Assembly: GCA_030043155.1 (NCBI GenBank)
Contig: JASHYE010000298.1
Span: 1-7,215, forward strand
DNA: 7,215 bases
Direction of reading: 5' to 3'
Origin: Candidatus Acidiferrales bacterium
GTDB taxonomy: Bacteria > Acidobacteriota > Terriglobia > Acidoferrales > UBA7541
Shown: positions 1 to 4,606 of the stretch, one piece after another
Numbering within the stretch: position 1 is the stretch's first letter
How the letters are laid out: each line of letters begins with the position of its first letter
The notes under the pieces: generated by a model
What the model saw: only the letters and a program-made list of their open reading frames with translations
Told to the model about the DNA's origin: nothing
The model's database searches: none
Made by a program: the position numbers and the translations under genes

Positions 1-129
1 GGTGAACTAAAGGGCATTTCCGACAGAGCAGTTGCATTTGAAGATTCCTATGGAACCATACGGGTTCTTGATGTTGGTCCCTGTATGCGAGGCGAGACGC
101 AACTCATAGTCAAAATCGTTCGGCAGTGA
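1..129 (+). CDS. C-terminal end of an unrecognised protein (partial)
   Basis: Frame 1 is open from the window edge to a TGA at 127-129, giving 42 residues. The other two + frames close within the first few codons. The peptide looks protein-like, with alternating hydrophobic stretches such as AVAFEDSYGTIRVLDVGP and a basic end (LIVKIVRQ) that would suit a small beta-rich domain, but I do not recognise the family. An open run of 42 codons could arise by chance, so this is a moderate call. No terminator-like hairpin with a T-tract follows directly. If the tRNA half at 476-520 is an attachment scar, this gene would lie on the element side of it, but that is inference. Confidence 0.4.
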   Translation, partial: GELKGISDRAVAFEDSYGTIRVLDVGPCMRGETQLIVKIVRQ

Positions 130-275
130 TGTTTATAACCGAGGCGTCCGGCAGCCACGCAATAGCAATTAGTGCCGTAAGTCTTCGCGGGTGTACAAGA
201 AGTTTAGATCCAGCGCCCAAGCAGAGCCATTACAAGCCTGGCGGGTGGCCCAGGTTAGATTTCGATTTTTCGGGT

Positions 276-305
276 GCCCCATCGCTCGGTGTATGAGCGT
301 GGGGC
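276..305. repeat. Strong hairpin in a GGGTGSCCCA-type intergenic repeat
   Basis: GCCCCA (276-281) pairs with TGGGGC (300-305), and CGCTC (283-287) pairs with GAGCG (295-299). This gives 11 base pairs with a single bulged T (282) and a 7-base loop. The sequence just upstream (243-252) carries a related GGGTGGCCCA word. No T-run follows on the + strand, and on the - strand the hairpin would be followed by A residues, so it is not a typical intrinsic terminator. It resembles the scattered GGGTGCCCCA-type intergenic repeats I associate with acidobacterial genomes. That association is from memory and has not been tested here. Confidence 0.45.
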
Positions 306-366
306 TTTGCGCTATCCCTCCATGCCCAAGGCTCGGTCTGCGAGCGTTGGATTGGCTTACTTAAAG

Positions 367-421
367 AAGTGGGAACAATTTGGGAACAAAACCCGCCTCG
401 CAGGGCCATATTTTCCCACTT
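367..421. repeat. GGGAACAA direct repeats with an inverted copy
   Basis: TGGGAACAA occurs at 370-378 and again at 381-389, an 11-base period. The 9-base word AAGTGGGAA at 367-375 has an exact inverted copy, TTCCCACTT, at 413-421. A further GGGAACAATT (identical to 371-380) lies at 627-636 inside a short dyad, GGGAA-CAA-TTCCC. Repeats of this size, spacing and mixed orientation on both sides of a tRNA-derived core are typical of arm-type sites of tyrosine recombinases. That function is inferred from layout only. Confidence 0.4.
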
Positions 422-475
422 TCTGCAAAATGCAAGGGCAAGACAAGCCACAGCTTAGGAATTTGACTTCTTTAT

Positions 476-520
476 CTCATAACCCGGAGGTCGTCGGTTC
501 AAATCCGGCCCCCGCAACCA
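476..520 (+). other. 3' half of an initiator tRNA-fMet, likely attachment-site scar
   Basis: The 45 bases map onto tRNA positions 32-76: anticodon loop CTCATAA (476-482, anticodon CAT), 3' anticodon stem CCCGG (483-487), variable loop AGGTC (488-492), T-stem GTCGG/CCGGC (493-497 with 505-509), T-loop TTCAAAT (498-504), acceptor 3' strand CCCCGCA (510-516), discriminator A and CCA (518-520). The CCC after the anticodon loop and A at position 72 are initiator features. As I recall the E. coli initiator tRNA, only one base differs. The preceding bases (471-475, TTTAT) cannot form the 5' anticodon stem, and no D-arm or acceptor 5' strand precedes it. The piece therefore cannot be a working tRNA. 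A break exactly at the anticodon loop fits tRNA-targeting integrases. A decayed tRNA gene is the alternative. Confidence 0.75.
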
Positions 521-1118
521 TTTTCACTTGACGATTTTCACTGTGATCGTTACCACGCAGATTCCATTCGCCTTCCCCTTCATATACAGTCCTTCGCCAC
601 TCGATTGCGGGTGCGCCATGGACTCCGGGAACAATTCCCAACTGGCCCTAGGAGTATGTTCGTGTCGGCGGTTCAAATCCACTCGCGACTTTGGGACGGT
701 AGCTGGCGTTTTTTGCTGCGCGCCGTAACCCACCGGGACACGAACCTGCGGCTCATGCGCGACTCGTCAGCGCTGCGCCAAGGGCGCGGCTGAGGTATCT
801 TCTCGTGCGCCGGAAGCGCGATTTTCTGTCTCTGATCAGCAACGATGACTCGAAGCCCCAATAAGATCTCACTCGTCTGGCATCGTGCTGAGGACGTGCC
901 GAGCCGGGCTCATGGCCTTAAATGATTGGAACTTCCTATAAAGATCGCGGGAATATAAGTGAACTCGTGTGCTGGACGAAGACTGCTTTGGTAAGGGCCG
1001 GTGACATCACGGCTCGCTTATGATGCAATGAAATAGTTGAGTCGGATGTGCCAATCATAATCGTATCCGCTCCTCAGTGTTTTTCAAACATCGTCACGCG
1101 GAGCAGGCCACGGTCGGC
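521..1118. other. Intergenic region and upstream control region of the receptor operon
   Basis: About 600 bases with no convincing gene; short open frames here are low quality and overlap each other on both strands. Contents seen: a direct repeat ATTTTCACT at 520-528 and 534-542 right after the tRNA half, a dyad TCAC-T-GTGA at 538-546, a T-arm-like motif at 667-683, a GC-rich hairpin at 772-790, a palindrome GAGCC-G-GGCTC at 901-911, and a dyad GTGA-CA-TCAC at 1001-1010. A -10-like CATAAT lies at 1056-1061, but no good -35 stands 16-18 bases before it. The nearest candidate, TTGAGT at 1037-1042, leaves only 13 bases. The operon promoter must be in this stretch or just downstream, but I cannot place it with confidence. 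Confidence 0.45.
772..790. repeat. GC-rich hairpin
   Basis: GCTGCGCC (772-779) pairs with GGCGCGGC (783-790), giving 8 base pairs with one G-T and the 3-base loop AAG. No T-tract follows (TGAGGTATC), so a simple intrinsic terminator is not supported. It lies between the tRNA-derived material and the receptor operon. Confidence 0.3.
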
Positions 1119-4100
1119 ATGCCAAATCGGGGATTTGTGGCGCAATTTGAATTCCTCAAGTTCGCTGCGTTTGTTGTCTGCCTTGCGTTGTCTCCCACAA
1201 TATTTGCGCAGCAAGCCCCGCTGGTAACCGGGACTGTCACGGGCATAGTTCGGACCGCTGAGGGAGCTGCGGTTCCCGGCGCGATGCTCAAGCTCACAAA
1301 TATTCAAACGCACAAAGTATGGGTGAGCTGGAGCGATGAGTCGGGCAAATTCGAAGTGCCCAATCTTCCGGCTGGCCCCTACTCGATCGAGACAAGTCAG
1401 TTGGGATTCGTGACGGCCACAACGCAAGCACAGGTTTCCGCAGCGGCGCCGGCAAAAATCGAAATTGCTCTTCGCGTCGCAACGCTTGCGGAATTGCAGC
1501 CGCAGCCCGGCAATGCGTCCGGTGCGCGTCCTGCGATGAATCCGCGCTTCGGAGGCGCAGGCCGTGCGGGCCGCAATTCGCCGCTTCCTCCCGGTGTTCT
1601 AAACGCGCTGAATCAGGGATCGCAGAGCGGATTTACGCAGACCGATCTCACCGGGGAAGCGGGCGCTCAAAGCCAAGAAGAATCTGCGAATACTGGCGAA
1701 ATGCCTGTGAACGCAGATGCAGCAGGCTCATCTTCCAGCTCATTTCTGCTGCAGGGGACTATTGGCCAGGGACAGGGCGGAGCAAATGGCGCGCAGGCGT
1801 TCGGCGGTTTTGGCGGGTTCGGAGGGTTTGGGCAACTCCAGGTGGGATCGCTCGCGCCGGGAGTACCGGGCGGACCCGGAGGCATCGGAGGTCCGCGCAC
1901 CATGGGCGGGCCGGGTGGTCCGCCGGGTGGCGGCTTCGGTCCCGGTGGCGGCTTCGGACCCGGAGGTGGTCCCGGCGGCGGTCGGGGAGGGTTCGGTGGC
2001 GGCGGAGGCGGCATGTTTGGCGGGCGCGGTGGCCGGCTCGCGCGTCAAGCTGTAAACCGCGTGCGCTTCAGCTTTTACGACCGTTACGAAAACTCCGCGG
2101 CGGATGCCCAGCCATTTTCTCTCACCGGCAATCAATTTCCGAAGACCAGCCACTATGACGAGCGCGTCGGCGGGAACGTCGGCGGCCCGCTGATTATTCC
2201 GCACATCTACAACGGCAGCGACAAAACCTATTTCTTCGTGAACTATCAGCACGAGACGGACAAAAGTCCTGTTGATACGTTTTCCACCGTGCCGACGTTG
2301 GCTGAGCGCGGCGGCGATTTTTGCGGCCTCGGAATCACTCTTTACAATCCTTATTCAGACCTTTCCGGCGAATCAGGCCCGCGCACTCCGCTGGGAACAA
2401 ACGGCTGCCAGATTCCGTCCGGCATGATCAACAGTGCTGCGCGAGGTTTGCTGGACTACGTTCCGTTGCCGAATGTTCCGGGGCAGACCGTGCAAAATTA
2501 CGTCCTCAACACCACAGAGCCCGAGAATACAGACCTGTTGAACGCACATATATTGCATACCATCAATGGGCAGTTCAGCCTGAATGGCGGGTACAACTTC
2601 AATTCGGAGCGGCAGCAGACCTTCGGGAGTTTCGCGGACATCCTGGGCCAGCAATCCACGCGCAGCCAGAATGTGGATTTAAGCTTGATCCACAATTGGT
2701 CGTCGCATTTCGTGGAAGACAGCCATCTGAATTGGAGCCGCAATCGAGTCCAACTGCTCAGCGACAACGCTTATGTGAACAATGTCGTAGGGGATTTGGG
2801 AATCACCGGAGTCTCGACCCAGCCGATCGACTACGGAATCCCGCAGGTCAGCTTCACGAATTTTTCCAGCTTGAATGATCCCGTTCCTTCGCTGGTCAGG
2901 AATCAAACGTTGCGTTACAACGACGGCTCAACATGGGTACACAAAAACCACACGCTGAAATTTGGCGGCGAAGTTCGGCGCATCCAATTGAACACCGCTT
3001 CCGATCCTACTCCCCGCGGTGATTTCATATTCACCGGCTTGATGACCAGCCAATTGGCTTCGAATGGACAACCCGAGGCGAACACGGGAGATGACCTCGC
3101 CGATTTCCTGCTTGGACTTCCGTATAACACCAAGACGCAGTACGGAAATCCCAATTCCTACTTTCGCAGCTGGGGATTTGTTACTTACGCCCAAGATGAC
3201 TGGCGCGTGGAGAAGCGCTTCACTGCTTTCTATGGCCTGCGATACGAGGCCGTCACGCCGCCGGTGGAACTGTACAATCAAATCGCGAATCTGGATCTGA
3301 ACGCGACGGCAACAGCCGTCGACGTTGTCACTCCCAATGAAACGGGAACATACGATGGCGCGTATCCACGCGCATTGGTGCACGGCGATTACGATAATTG
3401 GGCGCCACGAATCGGCATCGCTTGGGATCCCGGAGTGAAGCCGAGAACCATTGTCCGCGCTGGTTACTCCGTTTTCTACAATGAATCGGCTTACAACACA
3501 CTGGCGCAGAGCTATCTCGCCTATGAGCCGCCATTCTCGGTGGCGCAGAACTGGATTACCTCTGCTTCGCAGGTTCTAACGCTACAGAACGGTTTCCCCG
3601 GAACAGCGCAAACTTCAGGAACAACGATCCGCAATACGGGCGGTATCGACCCGTTTTACCGCGACGGACACGCGCAAATTTGGATGCTGGGCACAGAAAC
3701 TTCTTTCACGCAGGATTGGCTGCTGGACTTGACGTACACCGGCACAGCAGGAGGAGACCTCGATTTGTTGCGCGCTCCGAACCGCGCTCCTCTCGGCACG
3801 CCCCCCACCGAGACGCAAACGGATCTGGCAATTCCATACGCCACCAGCTTCTACTACGATCAATCCGGCGCGCACTCGCTCTACAATGCTCTGCAAGTGC
3901 GCGTTGTGCATCGTTACACGCATGGGCTTTCGCTTCAGGGTGTCTACACGTTTGGCAAGTCACTGGACAACGCAAGCACAATCGGGGGCACAGCTCCGGT
4001 CGTCGTGCAACAGGACGGTAATTATGCAGCGGAGTACGGGCGCTCCTCATTTGACGTTCGTCACCAGGTACGGTTCTTCTCGGTTTGGGAACTTCCCTTT

Positions 4101-4604
4101 GGCGAACGCCACCGCTATGGCGACCGTGGCTGGGCCGAGCATGTTTTCGGCAATTGGCGGCTGCAGAACATAATTACCTGGCAGTCCGGTTTGCCGGAGA
4201 CCGTCCTGCTGGGCGGTACCGCTTCCGATAACGGAACAGGTGCGAGCTATTCGCTGCGCGCCGAGCAGGTCGGCAATCCCAACTATGGCCTTTGCGGAGG
4301 CTCGCAAGCCAACTTCTTTAATACCGGCGCGTTTGTCACGCCGCCGCTGGGCGTATATGGCGATGAGTCGCGGGGCGCCGTGAACGGGCCTTGCTCATTC
4401 GACTGGAATGCCTCCCTCGCAAAATCCTTTCGCTATGGTCCGGAGCAGAGGCATCATGTCGATGTGCGCTGGGAAGTGCAGAACGTAGGCAATCACGTCA
4501 ATTTCAGCGGCATTTCCACCCTGCTGGGTTCGTCTACGTTCGGGCGCATCACAAGCGCTGGAACGATGCGGACCATGGACGTCATGCTGCGCTACAACTT
4601 CTGA
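1119..4604 (+). CDS. Outer-membrane TonB-receptor-like protein with carboxypeptidase-regulatory-like domain and Gly-rich insert
   Basis: Large acidobacterial Oar/TonB-dependent-receptor-like protein, 1161 residues, probably an outer-membrane beta-barrel; substrate unknown. The ATG at 1119 is preferred over an in-frame GTG at 1077. It puts a normal signal peptide at the N-terminus (basic R4/K14, hydrophobic 15-29, cleavage near TIFA-QQ after 30), with a GGAG at 1100-1103, though 15 bases away. Domains: carboxypeptidase-regulatory-like beta-sandwich about 36-115 (VTGTVTGIVRTAEG onward, SGKFEVPNLPAGPYSI); low-complexity linker to about 207; Gly-rich segment 216-305 with (FGG)3 and two FGPGGG units; barrel from about 312, with the family signature VGGNVGGPLIIP at 350-361 and the C-terminal sequence VMLRYNF ending in Phe, as needed for barrel assembly. 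A standard plug domain and a TonB box are not visible. The mature part has only four Cys (402, 430, 1059, 1092). It is followed directly by the VWA gene in a TGATG overlap. Family confidence is high; a transport role is not shown. Confidence 0.9.
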   Translation: MPNRGFVAQFEFLKFAAFVVCLALSPTIFAQQAPLVTGTVTGIVRTAEGAAVPGAMLKLTNIQTHKVWVSWSDESGKFEVPNLPAGPYSIETSQLGFVTATTQAQVSAAAPAKIEIALRVATLAELQPQPGNASGARPAMNPRFGGAGRAGRNSPLPPGVLNALNQGSQSGFTQTDLTGEAGAQSQEESANTGEMPVNADAAGSSSSSFLLQGTIGQGQGGANGAQAFGGFGGFGGFGQLQVGSLAPGVPGGPGGIGGPRTMGGPGGPPGGGFGPGGGFGPGGGPGGGRGGFGGGGGGMFGGRGGRLARQAVNRVRFSFYDRYENSAADAQPFSLTGNQFPKTSHYDERVGGNVGGPLIIPHIYNGSDKTYFFVNYQHETDKSPVDTFSTVPTLAERGGDFCGLGITLYNPYSDLSGESGPRTPLGTNGCQIPSGMINSAARGLLDYVPLPNVPGQTVQNYVLNTTEPENTDLLNAHILHTINGQFSLNGGYNFNSERQQTFGSFADILGQQSTRSQNVDLSLIHNWSSHFVEDSHLNWSRNRVQLLSDNAYVNNVVGDLGITGVSTQPIDYGIPQVSFTNFSSLNDPVPSLVRNQTLRYNDGSTWVHKNHTLKFGGEVRRIQLNTASDPTPRGDFIFTGLMTSQLASNGQPEANTGDDLADFLLGLPYNTKTQYGNPNSYFRSWGFVTYAQDDWRVEKRFTAFYGLRYEAVTPPVELYNQIANLDLNATATAVDVVTPNETGTYDGAYPRALVHGDYDNWAPRIGIAWDPGVKPRTIVRAGYSVFYNESAYNTLAQSYLAYEPPFSVAQNWITSASQVLTLQNGFPGTAQTSGTTIRNTGGIDPFYRDGHAQIWMLGTETSFTQDWLLDLTYTGTAGGDLDLLRAPNRAPLGTPPTETQTDLAIPYATSFYYDQSGAHSLYNALQVRVVHRYTHGLSLQGVYTFGKSLDNASTIGGTAPVVVQQDGNYAAEYGRSSFDVRHQVRFFSVWELPFGERHRYGDRGWAEHVFGNWRLQNIITWQSGLPETVLLGGTASDNGTGASYSLRAEQVGNPNYGLCGGSQANFFNTGAFVTPPLGVYGDESRGAVNGPCSFDWNASLAKSFRYGPEQRHHVDVRWEVQNVGNHVNFSGISTLLGSSTFGRITSAGTMRTMDVMLRYNF
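1926..1961 (+). repeat. 18-base tandem repeat inside the receptor's Gly-rich coding segment
   Basis: Two 18-base units, 1926-1943 and 1944-1961, differ at one base (GGTCCC against GGACCC at the unit ends) and encode GGGFGP twice. A third, shorter and diverged unit (GGAGGTGGTCCC, 1962-1973) follows. The surrounding segment from 1764 to 2033 is almost wholly GGN-rich, so gain or loss of whole units by slippage is plausible and would keep the reading frame. Confidence 0.7.
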
Positions 4605-4606
4605 TG
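4602..4606 (+). promoter_or_regulatory. TGATG stop/start overlap (translational coupling)
   Basis: The receptor stop TGA (4602-4604) shares its last A with the ATG (4604-4606) of the VWA gene. There is no Shine-Dalgarno-like sequence just upstream (the bases encode the receptor's RYNF end). Ribosomes finishing the receptor therefore probably restart on the VWA gene. This overlap decides the VWA start: upstream in-frame ATGs such as 4391 would add about 71 residues of a non-native frame and bury the signal peptide. Confidence 0.75.

Larger units (their letters stand above)
130..475. other. Gene-poor stretch with repeats, possible element end
   Basis: No reading frame here looks like a real protein. 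The ATG-started + frame from 274 runs straight through the tRNA half at 476-520 and has no recognisable motif. Visible structure is a strong hairpin at 276-305, two near-copies of GGGTGSCCCA at 243-252 and 272-281, and a group of GGGAA-containing direct and inverted repeats at 367-421. The repeats lie within about 110 bases of the tRNA half, which would suit recombinase binding sites next to an attachment core. No integrase gene or integrase fragment could be read in this stretch, so the link to integration rests on the tRNA half. Confidence 0.5.

Noticed and set aside
274..531. 85-codon + strand frame through the tRNA half
   Set aside because: It crosses the tRNA-derived sequence, has no domain, and looks like a chance frame. 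I considered an integrase C-terminus but found no supporting motif.
806..825. Possible intrinsic terminator TGCGC-CGGAA-GCGCG followed by ATTTT
   Set aside because: It has only five pairs, one of them G-T, with a short T-run and no gene upstream on the + strand that needs it.
926..959. Promoter-like TTGGAA with TATAAG
   Set aside because: The spacer is 22 bases, too long for a sigma70 promoter.
1077..1118. GTG start for the receptor at 1077
   Set aside because: It has no ribosome binding site upstream and adds 14 polar residues before the signal peptide. ATG 1119 is simpler, though GTG is not excluded.
1667..2252. Long - strand open frames opposite the Gly-rich segment, including a Pro-rich one
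   Set aside because: They are mirror frames of GGN-rich coding DNA, which lacks stops on the other strand. They have no motif or ribosome binding site, and the + strand protein is certain.
4391..4603. Upstream extension of the VWA frame into the receptor gene
   Set aside because: The 71 extra residues are an off-frame reading of the barrel C-terminus and would place the signal peptide internally. The ATG at 4604 fits signal peptide and overlap.
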